Assembly: GCA_023362775.1 (NCBI GenBank)
Contig: JALMGJ010000005.1
Location: 89,477,421-89,541,420 of the forward strand
Direction of reading: 5' to 3'
DNA: 64,000 bases
Source of the DNA: Charina bottae
Taxonomy: Eukaryota > Chordata > Lepidosauria > Squamata > Charinaidae
Shown here: positions 47,211 to 58,190 of the stretch, piece by piece
How positions within the stretch are numbered: the stretch's first letter is position 1
Layout: every line of letters begins with the position of its first letter
Notes under the pieces: generated by a model
Seen by the model: the letters and a program-made list of their open reading frames with translations, nothing else
Database searches by the model: none
Told to the model about the DNA's origin: nothing
Made by a program: the position numbers and the translations under genes

Positions 47211-49470
47211 TGCAGCTAAATATACACGGTCCAGTGGAGGTCCTGGCCGCAGCCTGGAATAGGTTAGCGGCCGGAGCCCTGGACAAGATCGCGCCTGTGC
47301 GACCTCTCCTGCCCCACTCGGCCCGTCACTCTCCGTGGTTTACGGAAGAGTTGAGGGCTTTGAAGAAGATTAAGAGACGTCTAGAGCGCCGCTGGACAAA
47401 GACGAAGACTGAATCTGACCGAACACAATCTAGCTGCGGTTAAGGCCTACCTTGTGGCGGTAAGAGCGGCAAAACGTGAATATTTCTCCGCTCTTATTGC
47501 ATCCACAGAATGCCGTCCGACGGCCCTGTTTAAGATTACTAGATCGCTTTTGGGTCGGGTAGAGTCGGTGACCCACTTACAGGGCCGGTCGGAAGAGTTT
47601 TCTGAGCATTTGCAGGATAAAATCACTCAGATTCATTCCAAGTTGGACTCTAAGCGTGAGACAAGATCTGGGGAGATGCCAAAGGAACGTACTTACCCTG
47701 TTATCTGGGAACGGTTTGATCCTGTTGGGCCTGATGAAGTAGACAGGATCCTCCGGATTGTAAACGCCATCACATGTCAGCTTGACCCATGTCCCTCCTG
47801 GCTGGTTAAGTCAGCTAGGGAGGTGACATGTGGCTGGGTCCAGGAGATGATTAATACATCCTTGAGTGAGGGGGTGTTCCTGGCTGCCTTTAAGGAGGTG
47901 CTGGTGCACCCGCTCCTCAAGAAACCATCCCTGGACCCCACCATCTTGGGCAATTTTCGTCCGGTCTCCCACCTTCTCTTTTTGGGAAAGGTGGTTGAGA
48001 AGGTGGTGGCGTTGCAACTCCAGAGGATCCTGGAGGAAATGGATTATCTGGACCCCTTTCAGTCAGGTTTCAGGCCGGGATACGGGACGGAGACCGCATT
48101 GGTCGCACTTATGGATGATCTCTGGCGGGAGCAGGATGGAGGGAGTGCATCCATCCTGGCTCTCTTAGATCTCTCAGCGGCTTTTGATACCGTCGATCAC
48201 GGTATCCTTTTGGGGTGCTCAGGGAGTTGGGGGTGGGCAGTGTGGTTTTACGCTGGTTCACCTCCTTCCTCCGGGGCCGTTCCCAGTCGGTGGTGATAGG
48301 GGAGGAGAGAGCCGACCCGCGACCCCTGATTTGTGGGGTGCCGCAGGGGTCGGTTCTCTCTCCTCTCCTGTTCAACATCTACATGAAGCCGCTGGGCGAG
48401 ATCATCCATCACCACGGGATGAGTTATCACCAATATGCTGATTATACTCAGTTATATATCTCCATCCCGGGTGAAGTAAGTGATGTGGTTGATGCCTTAT
48501 CTCAGTGCCTGGAGGCTGTGGGAGTCTGGATGGGGAACAACAGGCTTCAGCTGAACCCTGGTAAGACGGAGTGGCTATGGATTGATGCCCCCCCTGTATC
48601 CAGGAAGTTATCATCTTTGGTTCTGGATGGGGTAGCACTACCCCACTCAGATCCAGTGCGGAATCTGGGGGTCCTCCTGGACTCTCGACTCCTGCTCGAA
48701 GAGCAGGTGGCAGTCGTGGCCAGGAGGGCCTTTGCACAGCTTTGTGTTGTGCACCAGCTACGCCCTTTCCTGGATCGGGATGCCCTCCGAACAGTCACTC
48801 ACGCCCTTGTCATCTTCCATATAGATTATTGTAATGCGCTCTACATGGGGCTACCCTTGAAGAGTATCCGGAAGCTTCAGCTGGTACAGAATGCAGCAGC
48901 GCAGGCAGTTATGGGTGTTATAAGATCAGCACATGTGACACCTCTGCTGCGCGAGCTGCATTGGGTACCAGTTTGCTTCTGGGTCCAATTCAAGCTGTTG
49001 GTGATCACCTTTAAAGCCCTACATGGCATGGGGCCAGGGTATCTGAGGGACCGTCTCATCCCGATAACATCAACCCGCCCCACCCGTTCATGCAGAGAGG
49101 GCATGCTTCGGACCCCTTCAACAAGAGAATTTCATCTAGCGGGGTCCAGGAGGCGTGCCTTCTCTGCGATAGTGCCCGCATTATGGAACATCTTGCCTCC
49201 GGAGGTGAGGCTGGCCCCCTCACTCCTGACCTTCCGGAAGTCTCTTAAGACCTGGCTCTGCCGCCTTGCCTGGGATGACGGAGGTGGTAGTGCCTCTTGG
49301 GGGTGGCTGGCCCTGTAGTGCCTTGATCTTGATAGTGGATTTTAACCATCTTTTGGATTTTACTTATTCCCTCTATTTTTATAGTAATTTTTTGTATAGA
49401 TTTTAACTTCTGCTATTTTGTAAACTGCCCAGAGTCCCCTATTCGGGGAGATGGGTGGGGATAAATTAAT
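47211..49470 (+). mobile_element. L2-like LINE, second copy, 5'-truncated and decayed
   Basis: It starts at the point equivalent to about 42466 in the first copy (GTCCTGGCCGCAGCCTGGAA), so the endonuclease is absent. It continues to the same 3' UTR (CTGCCCAGAGTCCCC, then GGGGAGATGGGTGGGG). It lies in the same orientation 2.5 kb downstream of the first copy, separated by the Bov-B fragment. Confidence 0.92.
47213..49318 (+). pseudogene. L2-like reverse transcriptase pseudogene
   Basis: The coding homology is split over three frames (about 47213-47443, 47454-48220, 48215-49318), giving at least two frameshifts near 47445 and 48215. FDTVDH and PQGSVLSPLLF are kept, but the catalytic YADD reads YADY (within HQYADYTQLYIS), removing an essential aspartate. 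It is an inactive relic. Confidence 0.9.
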
Positions 49471-49479
49471 TAATTAAAT

Positions 49480-49555
49480 AAATATATATATTTATAAATA
49501 TAATATAATATAATAAATATAATATAATATAATATAATATAATATAATTATTTAA
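49480..49555. repeat. (TATAA)n AT-only tract
   Basis: ATATAATATAATA-type repeats lie between oppositely oriented L2-like 3' ends. Confidence 0.9.
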
Positions 49556-49760
49556 TTTCTATAACCGCCCATCTCCCCCCATGGGGAACTCTGGGCGGTT
49601 CACAACAAACAAGTTAAAATAAGGTTTAAAATCTCAATTATACAATAAATATAAATTAAATTGAAAATCCAGATAGTAATGGAATAGTTAAAAGAAGGAC
49701 AGTTATAAAATTAGGGGATTAACCACCCCCATGAGGAACTATCCCTTCCTCCTTCGCATA
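49556..49760 (-). mobile_element. L2-like LINE 3' UTR fragment, inverted
   Basis: AACCGCCCATCTCCCC and GGGGAACTCTGGGCGGTT are the reverse complement of the L2-like 3' terminus. The piece ends near 49760 with GAGGAACTATCCCTTCCTCC, matching GGGAACAGTTCCTC-type sequence past the first copy's ORF. It faces the 3' end of the second copy tail to tail. Confidence 0.8.
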
Positions 49761-50196
49761 TATATAGGATCCTGTACCCAGAGTTGCTAAATTGACATAT
49801 TTCAGAAACAAGGGATTAAATTCTGAAGGAAAAAAAATGTTCCTTTGATCCTCCAATTTAAATAATACTAAGCATGCCTTTACCTTACTAGAAAATCAAA
49901 CTGAAAATAAGACTATATAACCATTGCTTTAATTAACACATAGCTAAATCTGTTTAAACATTTAGCTTCCCTCATATGTAAACACACTGCGGATGAACGT
50001 ATGGCCCCACAGGGACATTATGTGGAGTTCAAAGTATCTGAAATGCATCCCTTCCCTTTTTTTCCCCAAACAGCAAAATTAACTCATTACATAACTTCAC
50101 AAAAGCTTCAATATGAATGCCCAGTAAGAAAGAATAAAAACTGCTTGAAAATAAAGAAGGAAGAAATGGTGTAAAACAGCCATCTCAGACTGGTAT

Positions 50197-50657
50197 TGTC
50201 AGGATTCCATCCTGCCATGGCGCCAGGAAAAGACATTCCACCAGATCCCAAGAACTGGCAGAGCCGTGCGAGATACCCCAAGGTAGAAACAGCCAGACGT
50301 GCGAAATGCTGGCGATGAAGCGTTCATGTATTTGCCCCTTGCAGACTATGCTAATCAAGGAACTGTGATGAGCGCTTCAGCACCCAGGACAGATCAAAGG
50401 GCGCTATTGTACTTTCAGTGGATTCGGACTCAGAGAGAACTGGAAATCAAAGGACAATGGGGAGGGGGCGGTCGACTTGCAAGTTCCCGGGGGTGTGTGG
50501 TGGAATCTGAGGATTTTAAGCTGTCGGCTGCGGGAGCCTCTTTATTCGAATCTTTAACGTATGGTGGATCACTGGCTTTAATAAAGATTCCTTCATATTC
50601 CTAAGTGACTTGTGTTAGGAATTCTGATTTAATAGCTCAAGGATCGAGGTCATTACA
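50197..50657 (+). mobile_element. Solo LTR, 461 bp
   Basis: TGTCAGGATTCC start and GAGGTCATTACA end (TG...CA), with an exact 5-bp target duplication GGTAT (50192-50196, 50658-50662). An AATAAA at 50580-50585 fits the polyadenylation site and sets the orientation. There is no internal region or second LTR, so it is the product of LTR-LTR recombination. It is GC-richer than its surroundings and little eroded. The 5-bp duplication fits several LTR retrotransposon classes; which one is not decidable here. Confidence 0.9.
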
Positions 50658-50662
50658 GGTAT

Positions 50663-52450
50663 ACTGTTAAGCATGTTGGCATGATTGACTAGGAATCATG
50701 GCAACTGTAATCTAACACACATTTGGAACTAGGCTGGGGAAGGCTAATGTAAATCGATTTATTACAGAATATTACTCAAGAACCTTAAAGGAATGTGTGA
50801 GTAGGTTGTGTTGTTCTGTTGCATAGTCCTGTTGTCTCTACCGACTACACATTCTGTGGCGATATCAGGAAGATTCATACTGTACCGATATATGTGTCTG
50901 GACCCTTCACATCACAATATGACTCTTCTGCAAATAAACATTCCAGTGCAGCGTCACTTAGTACATTAAATGATGGAGAGACAGTGTAAGCCTTCTTCTT
51001 CCCTTTTAGTTCATTCTTGAAACAAATGGATGTAGAAAAGGATAATTTATGACAATAAAGGAAGCCAGATTCTCCAGTTTCACTTGAAAGCAATTACTTT
51101 GAACTAAATGTAGGGAATCAAGCAGCCTTGGATCCATCCATCCAGCTTTGCATGACTTACACGTTCCTCCATCCTACTTTTTCTGTACTACATTCTAGAG
51201 CAGAGTTTCTCAACCTTGGCCACTTGAAGACATGTGGACTTCAACTCCCAGAACTCCCCAGCCAGCATTCCCCACCCAGCATACAGCCTTTAATTTTCTG
51301 ATTGTCTCCCAAACCAAGTACCAACAAGATTCAACCCTGCTTAGCATCTTCAACATCAGCCAAGCTCAGCTAAATATTGCTATGCAGCCAGAGTTTTTAA
51401 AAATGTATAAATGCTAATCTGGGGTTAAATATCCCCTTACGGTGACTTCACCTCATTGTGTAGTGGACCTATACTCAGTGCAACCAATATTGACTTCTCT
51501 AGTTCTTAAAATTTAATTCAGGTTTAGTTCAGTGCATGACAGTACTTTGTAACTGATCCTCATTGAAGTTGAACGCTGAAAGTTGGCAAGACCAACATTA
51601 CTCCAAAAGCTACGTACATGTATTTAAAAGGTTGTGCAAATGGATTGGTTTAATGAATATAAATATATGTGTGCATGTGCATGTGTGCGCACACGTGTTT
51701 GTGTGTGTGTGTGTGTGTGTGTATCCATCCATCCTGCAGTTTCAACAATGTAGAAGTCACTTCAACACGAATAACATGAACTGGACCTGCTGGTGTTTTG
51801 CCACCTTAAAATGAATCATCTCAAATGAGTCAAAGCTCAGTTTTAAAGAAAATCTGGCAACTTTTCAATTCCTTATGCTTTCAACAGCTGCCAAAATACA
51901 CAAGTTTCAAAATTCAGAACTCTGCTTTTCCTTACTATGAGCTATCTCTGCAGTTTGGCAAATAGTTTTTAAGTTCAATATTTCTTTCTTTTCTTGCTAT
52001 TTGGGGGGGGGGAGAGATTAATTTCCCTCCTTGTGCAGCACAGGATAAACTTTAGGGCATTTGAAAGTTTTCCTTACTTCCTCTCCACATCTAGCTTACT
52101 ATAGAAATAAATTACTGCAATGGTAAATTTCTGAAATTGTTCTCTAAAAATGAAAATGGAAAACAGGGGTGGTGGAATTGATGAAGTGCTAAATAGTTTA
52201 TAACTGACATAATACTAGGCATTACTCCAGATCCCCTGAAAGGACATTAGGCCCAGATAGACCCCTCTAAGTTGCTAGAAAATCCAGTTTGCTTTTCCAT
52301 TTTAAATGTCTGTGTGCGTGTGTGTAGTTTTTCTTTTGCACTTTGCATTGGCTGGAAATGCAAGAGATTTCTCTCTAAACCTTTGCAGCTTCCCCCTCAC
52401 AATTTCTTATATATTTCAGCCAAATGTGACTTACCAAAGTATTTATCATT
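50663..52450. other. ZCCHC24: Intronic sequence with a hAT fragment and a (GT)n run
   Basis: A family B hAT left end lies at 51201-51269 (CAGAGTTTCTCAACCTTGGC and TGTGGACTTCAACTCCCAGA) without a right terminus. A (GT)n run lies at about 51698-51722. No exon seen. Confidence 0.5.
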
Positions 52451-52454
52451 CGTT

Positions 52455-52720
52455 TATGTAATAATATTTATAGCCCATCCCAACCCACTTTGGTGGGGTA
52501 CGGTAAGGCCAAATGGAATAATAAAAACCAAAAATAAACAGTTAAACTCAATCACCCAGATCTAAAGATGTTCAGAGCCCATAAAACTAACCTAATAATA
52601 ACCAAAGGCATAATACATGCTGGACTACAATTGCTACAGTGAAATGTCAACGTTTTGTGACCCTCCTAGGGAAGGTATTCCATAAAATGAAGGTGACACT
52701 CAGAAGACTGTCACTTGGCC
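52455..52720 (-). mobile_element. Possible LINE 3' end, decayed
   Basis: TTTATAGCCCATCCCAACCC, then AAAAACCAAAAATAAACAGT, then AAACTAACCTAATAATAACC and GGGAAGGTATTCCATAAAAT have the look of an old LINE 3' region in minus orientation. No coding homology could be read. The open frame at 52639-53016 is not recognised. Confidence 0.35.
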
Positions 52721-52989
52721 CGCTCAAAGAAGAGAAACCTGCAACAAAATTCCTCTTCAAAATTCCTCTTGAGCCGCTCTCTGGTCTTGATCAATGGAGC
52801 CTGATAGGCACAGGGTTTGATTTTGCCAGTTCTGAATTTCCTATGGCATCCAATGGGGCTCCTGGTTTCTTTGAGATCTCAGCAGCTTGGGAGGAATCCA
52901 TGTTCACATTTCACAAGTCTTATCAAGACCACACTCAGGTTAGAGGCAAGGGAGCATTTCTCCATTTCAGCAAGGGGGGAGCACATGGC

Positions 52990-53160
52990 TGGCCTTGGCT
53001 GACCTTGAACAGCTAATCAAGGTCAGAACTGATTACTACTCAGATGGGAGACCAGCAGGAAGTCCCGGGGTGTAGCTTAGTTTGGGAAGTTCAAAACATC
53101 CTACAAAAAGACAATGGCACACCAGTTTGATAATTGTTGTCAAGACGTCATCACGTTTTG
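52990..53160 (+). mobile_element. 5S rRNA-derived SINE, decayed copy
   Basis: AGCTAATCAAGGTCAGAACT, then GATTACTACTCAGATGGGAG and ACCAGC follow the 3' half of 5S rRNA. The body GTGTAGCTTAGTTTGGGAAG and GTTGTCAAGACGTCATCA parallels the copy at 15935. Confidence 0.72.
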
Positions 53161-53180
53161 TGTTCCCAGTTTTGATACCC

Positions 53181-53404
53181 AGCCAGTTTGATGCAGTAGT
53201 TAAGAGAGCCAGCTAGACTAGAAACCAGGAGACTGTGAGTTCTAGTCCTCCTTAGGCATGGCAGCCAGCGGGGTGACTTTTGGCTGGTCACCTTCTCTTA
53301 AACCAACTCAACTCACAGCGTTCTTCTTGTGGGGTTAACAGAAGGGCAGAGTGTTATGTCTGCTGTCTCAAGTTGTACAAAATAGAGGTGGGATATAAAT
53401 CTTG
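53181..53404 (+). mobile_element. Sauria-type SINE, diverged
   Basis: AGCCAGTTTGATGCAGTAGT head, GTGAGTTCTAGTCCTCC near the B box, AGCCAGCGGGGTGACTTTTG body, and a TAGAGGTGGGATATAAATCT tail. Confidence 0.82.
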
Positions 53405-53559
53405 AAGGAGACTTTATTAGTTTTGCCATTTGGAGGAAACAATACATTTATCAAGTTAAACATAGAATCCATTTGTTCTTCGAACCAATTAATCTTTTAT
53501 ATAACTTTCTTGTTGAGTTTAATGTTACATTTGAGAAAGGAAAAAGATTTATATGAATA

Positions 53560-54420
53560 GAAGGGTCCTCAGCGTTTTTAAAGAAGTTAATGAATTTCGG
53601 AAATGTACAAACCAGTGTTGGAAATGTGAAAAGCATGAGGGGACGTTTTATCATGCATGGTGGACTTGTGAGAAAGCTAAGAAATTTTGGATACAAATTC
53701 ATAGAATGATGCTTTGTTGCTAAGAAACCAGAACTCTTTTTACTGGGACTTGATGTTAGCCTTGTGAGGTAGACCAGACAGGAAACACAGCCAGATGAGC
53801 TAATTCTACTTTATTGTAAAGTTACATTAACAGAATCTTGCAAGTCTGAAAGTACAATTCTCCCCACATCCCCTTTACAACCCACAAAACTAGGGAGGGT
53901 CCCTTCTGAGCCACTTGCCCCGTCCACATTCCGGCTGTGGGCTAAGTTGCCTTTTATCTGACCGTTCCCTTGGCTGCGTCTCCCAAGGTTGTTCCCACAT
54001 ATCATTACACTTATAGACAATGAATTAGAAAAGATTCATGGTAGACTGATATTGTATATCAAACTGCAGCAAGATTATTGAATGCACAATGATGGAAGAA
54101 TAACGATATTCCCACAGTGGAGGAATGGATTGTGAAAATGCCAGAATTTGCAGAAATGACGAAATTTACCTGCGTGGTCAGAGAACAAACAACAACTTTT
54201 TTGAAAGACTGGAAACCTTATGTGGACTTTTTTCTGAAAGAAGAAAAAAATGAATTGATGATTTATGGATTGGAAGGTTAAGAAAGATGCGGATTAAAGG
54301 AGGAGGCAAGGGGATTTGCAAAATATTTAAGAGGGAGGAGGGACAATAAGATTGTAATTATCTGCTATACAAAATAAAGAAAAAGGAAAGAAACTTTATT
54401 TTGTATTTCTATTTCTTTTT
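53560..54420 (+). mobile_element. L1 LINE ORF2 C-terminus, split by an LTR
   Basis: Before the LTR the frame gives NQCWKCEKHEGTFYHAWWTC then EKAKKFWIQIHRM, the Cys-rich C-terminal motif of L1 ORF2. After the LTR it resumes with DNELEKIHGRLIL, then PTVEEWIVKMPEFAEMTKFT and WKPYVDFFLKEEKNELMIYG, then stop near 54280. The LTR at 53754-54009 therefore inserted into an existing L1. The upstream L1 portion is absent or decayed, and frameshifts occur. Confidence 0.82.
53754..54009 (-). mobile_element. Solo LTR inside L1, about 256 bp
   Basis: Shares AGACCAGACAGGAAACACA, then GATGAGCTAATTCTACTTTA, then AGAATCTTGCAAGTCTGAAA with the LTR at 32445, and has TGTTAG and ATTACA ends. Flanks are CTTGA and CTTAT, an imperfect duplication, so the exact edge is uncertain. 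AATAAA on the minus strand at 53815-53810 sets the orientation. Confidence 0.75.
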
Positions 54421-55782
54421 CTATTTCTAACTTTTAACTATGTGTTTTAAAATTGTAATAAAATAAAGTATGGATCCGGTATGTAGATGACACCTTCGTC
54501 ATAATAAAGAAGGATCAACTGGAAGAAACACATGAAACCATCAACAACATTTTCAAAGGAATAAAATTCAGAAGGGAAGAAGAAAACAACAACGGACTAC
54601 CCTTCTTGGACATCCTCATCAGTAGAGGAATGATGGCATTCTAGAAACACAAGTCTACCGGAAATCTACCCACACTAACCAAGTGCTCCACTACCAAGCA
54701 ATAACCCAACCTCCCACAAGAGGAGCTGTATAAGGACACTATTCAGACGAGCACAAACACACTGCAACAATCCAGAACACCAGAAAAAGGAAACAGATCA
54801 CTTAAAGTATATAGCATCTTCCAGCAAAATGGATACCCACGCAACTTTATTAAAAAAATGCCTGACCACTCAACCCACCACAGCAAAACCAACAGAATCT
54901 ATGAAAAGGATTACACTGCCATACATCAGAAACATCTCAGAAACTACTAATAGACTGTTACAACCACACGGCATCACCGTAGCACACAAACCAACCAAAA
55001 TCCTTCAGAACATTGTAAGCAACCCAAAAGACCCAGTAGCCCAAGAAGAAAAAACAGGAGTTATCTACAACATACAGTGTAAGGACTGTAGCAGCCACTA
55101 TGTAGGACAGACTGGCAGAAGACTGGCAGAAGACTAGCAGAACGCATCCACGAACACCAACTAGCAGTCAGAAGACACGATGAAAACTCCTTAATTTCAC
55201 AACACATGGACAGACTCAACCATACTTTCAACTGGGAAACTGTGAGCATCTTAAACCAAGCCAAATCCAAAAATGCTAGAGAATTCCTGGAAGCTTGGCA
55301 CTTAGACAAAGCAGCCATCAACAGACACATAGAGGTAAACAACATTTACATACCATTCATAAGAGACAATAGAAAAGCCGGAAGACCACAACACCTCCTT
55401 GCCAGCAATCATCACCCAGATAGACAAAGATTAACACCAAGGAACCAGAGGAACAATCAAACAGCACAATAGACCCTAATCAAGGAACTATTAACTCAGT
55501 CAATCAACCAAGCAGCAAACAACAGCCCAATCAAGGAACTACCAAGGAGAGTACAACACCCCCACCAACACAGGCAGGACAAGCCAGGGTATATAAACAG
55601 AGAGCAAGTCCCGCTTCCTTTTCGCACTGTAGATGTTACCTAGCCTGGCAATGAAACGTCTGCAAGAAAACAATAAGGCTCAGAGAGGACCAAGGACTCC
55701 ACAGTTCAGCCCTGAGCTACAAATATTCTCTTCGATTTGTAATTTAAAATTTATTTTAAAAAAAAGATTGTAATTATCTGCT
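54348..55782. repeat. 19-bp direct repeats bracketing the Penelope-like copy
   Basis: AAGATTGTAATTATCTGCT occurs identically at 54348-54366 and 55764-55782, both in L1-like 3' context. It may be a target duplication of the inserted segment, or two L1 3' ends that share this motif. Confidence 0.75.
54470..55745 (+). mobile_element. Penelope-like element, RT tail plus GIY-YIG endonuclease
   Basis: It opens at the reverse-transcriptase catalytic box WIRYVDDTFVIIKK and continues with NNGLPFLDILISR and THTNQVLHYQAI-like sequence. Next comes a linker frame (54829-55137) ending in the GIY-YIG domain GVIYNIQCKDCSSHYVGQTG. A small tandem duplication (GACTGGCAGAA repeated at about 55110-55135) shifts the frame, after which RIHEHQLAVRRHDEN and REFLEAWHLDKAAINRHIEV continue to 55472. 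Combination of an RT and a GIY-YIG endonuclease defines Penelope-like elements. A non-coding 3' part follows (TATAAACAGAGAGCAAGTCC, then GAAACGTCTGCAAGAAAACA). The copy is truncated at its left end and frame-broken, hence inactive. Confidence 0.9.
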
Positions 55783-55918
55783 GAAAAGAAGGTTGGAAGA
55801 TTTATATATTTATTAACTTTAGTTTCCTTTTTCTTTTCTTGCACTTTTTTCTTTTTCTTTCTTTTGATTGGTCTTTTATTATATGAAAATGTTAAATAAA
55901 TATAAATAAAAGAAGTAA
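55783..55918 (+). mobile_element. L1-like 3' tail
   Basis: T-rich 3' UTR-like sequence ending TGTTAAATAAATATAAATAA, then AAGAAG, continuing from the second copy of the 19-bp direct repeat. Confidence 0.5.
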
Positions 55919-56862
55919 ATGTATTTTACCTTTACGTTATGTTTCTAGTATGCCAAACAAGTAGTTTCCTGGCCAATGTGCAAGAACACTAGCAGACTGG
56001 AGATTAAACACCAGCATAATGGGGATTTAAAAAAACCCCATCATTATCATATTTCCTTTTGAGGCTCATGTATTTTGCATTCCTACTCCAGCAAAAGGAA
56101 AAATGAGAACTGGCCTTTCTCATCATCAGTTCAAGTCAACTCTTCCTATTCAAACAACTTATATTGGGTTTGGATCTGAATCTTAATGCAGCAGAATTTA
56201 GCAGGAATGGTCAATGTGCCATCTCTGAACACCATGGTTTACAAAACCTGGAGCAATCTGTTAGGGACAACCAAACGTTGGTAGTTCGGTTGCCTGCCAT
56301 TTTGAGGTTAGAAGCACATAAACATTGCAGTGTAAATGAGGGACTGTAGGCCTTAGATACTTTCATTAGCACAGACCTCTGAGCTAGATCTTCAAATAAA
56401 GATTTGCACAGCTTTCCTAACATATCATCATAGACCTATAGAGGTAATACACCTTGGACTGAAAATATTGTGATGGATAAGATAGAGCAGTTGCTTTTCT
56501 CATTTTTTCAGATATCTAAAAATTTGATAATTTTTTTTCCAAAGGGGCACTAAACCTTTTTTGACTGGGGCTACCAAGCCTTGGCTGCAAAACTCCAGAT
56601 GACTACAAGATGGCAGCAAAGAGTTCATCCAGAATTTTGTAGCCCAAATCTGATGACTCAAGCTTAGTCCAGAGTGCTAGCAACAGCAGGATCAGTGGAT
56701 GGATGGATTGTGCATGTCCAAGGGGCCTCTGCAGGGGAGGTAAAAAGTCAAGATAGCATCTGTGATGTGATCGAAGCTCCACCACTTTTAATGTTATTTT
56801 TTATAGATTTTGTAATCACATCTGTAAATGTCTGGGAGTTCTTATGGAGTTGTATACAAAGC
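55919..56862. other. ZCCHC24: Intronic sequence with one CTCF-like repeat copy
   Basis: CTACAAGATGGCA at 56603-56615 has two mismatches to the CTCF core and the shared CCAGATGA flank. No exon or other element seen. Confidence 0.4.
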
Positions 56863-56870
56863 CTCTAAGC

Positions 56871-57160
56871 CAGAGCTTTCCAAACTTTTCATGTTGGTGA
56901 CACACTTTTTAGACATGCATCATTTTGCGACACACTCTTACAGCAGGGCATCATTTCACGACACACTCTTACAGCAGGACACAAGGCAGGCACTAGGACC
57001 TGCATGGAATTACAGTAGGTTTGGAGGCAGCAAGGCACAAGGCAGGCACTAGGACCTGCGTGGAATCCTGGCAGGGCTCGGAGGCAGCAGCAGCCGCGAC
57101 ACACCCAGACACTGGAGCCGACACACTAACGTGTCCCGACACACAGTTTGGAAAGCTCTG
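56871..57160. mobile_element. hAT-type MITE, family A, two internal 56-bp repeats
   Basis: CAGAGCTTTCCAAAC and its complement, with the exact target duplication CTCTAAGC (56863-56870, 57161-57168). It has two 56-bp units and an extra duplication of the ACACACTCTTACAGCAGG segment near the left end. Confidence 0.95.
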
Positions 57161-57168
57161 CTCTAAGC

Positions 57169-57894
57169 AAATAAGGAACTAAATAACAATACTTATTTTT
57201 CCTATCTACGGGTCACGGTGACAAATAATTAGAGTTCTCCAAATAACTAGGCTGGAAAGTCTGCAAAAAGTAATGTAGTGTAATGTACTGCAGATGGTAT
57301 TGCTGGAATAAATAAATGCCAAAGTTTTAAAAAGTAGACGTGGTTTTACTGAAATCCCTTTCACAGGGAAATGGGTGCAACAGACAAGACAAGAAATGTA
57401 ATAAAGAGCATTCATTTTTACCACGCTATCAATGCCATGTCTGGCAGTGGTCTTTATGAGCACAGTGACAATACTCCGGGCAGTTGTTGGATGGGGGAAG
57501 AGATCCATCAGGTTTGCACCAGGTTTACAAACTTGGATGGTATTCCTCCCCGCTCTTCAGTCGCAATACTTTTTTACATTCATGGTCTGGAAATCCATGA
57601 ATTCCCTTACTGCATCGCTCAGTGCTGACATAAACATCCAGTAAATCATTCTGCAGGCATCATGCGTTGTTTTCAGACCTGCAGCCAAATAAATTTCAAC
57701 AGCCATGTTTAGTAGCCCACAGCTGAATTGATAAAACTACTATGTTTGCTCTTTATCTAGGAGTGCAAAAAAAATAAAAAGGGTGGTGGTAGGAAGAATA
57801 TTGACAAGTACCTGGCAGCATACAAGTGATACACAGGGGACTATGCTTTGCCTCAGTGTCACAATTGTAGAACATCTTCTAGAACAGGGTTTCT
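57169..57894. other. ZCCHC24: Intronic sequence, nothing specific recognised
   Basis: No exon or mobile element seen. Confidence 0.4.
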
Positions 57895-58190
57895 CAACCA
57901 GGGTTCCGTGGCACCTTGGGTTCCGCAAAAGGTCACTAGGGCTTCCCTGGGAGATCATGATTTATTTAAAAAAATATTTCAAATTCGGGCAATTTCACAT
58001 TAAAGAGGTAAGTTTCATTCTTTATTTTTAGTTTAAGAACACTGTTAATGCATATACTGTATACAGGCCTACACATGAAACAAATATAATAATTTTGTAA
58101 CTTCTGACCTATATTTGAGCCTGAATGTGCAGGGGTTCCCCATGGCCTGAAAAATATTTCAAGGGTTCCTTGCAAGTGTGGTTCACAGTG
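57895..58190. mobile_element. Probable hAT-type element, family D
   Basis: CAGGGTTTCTCAACCAGGGT opens it. GGGGTTCCCCATGGCCTGAA and AGGGTTCCTTGCAAGTGTGG near the right end look like a hAT subterminal region. The right terminus CACAGTG is weak and no target duplication was found. Confidence 0.5.

Noticed and set aside
52639..53016. A 125-codon plus-strand frame
   Set aside because: No domain recognised; it runs through an old LINE-like remnant into a 5S-derived SINE.
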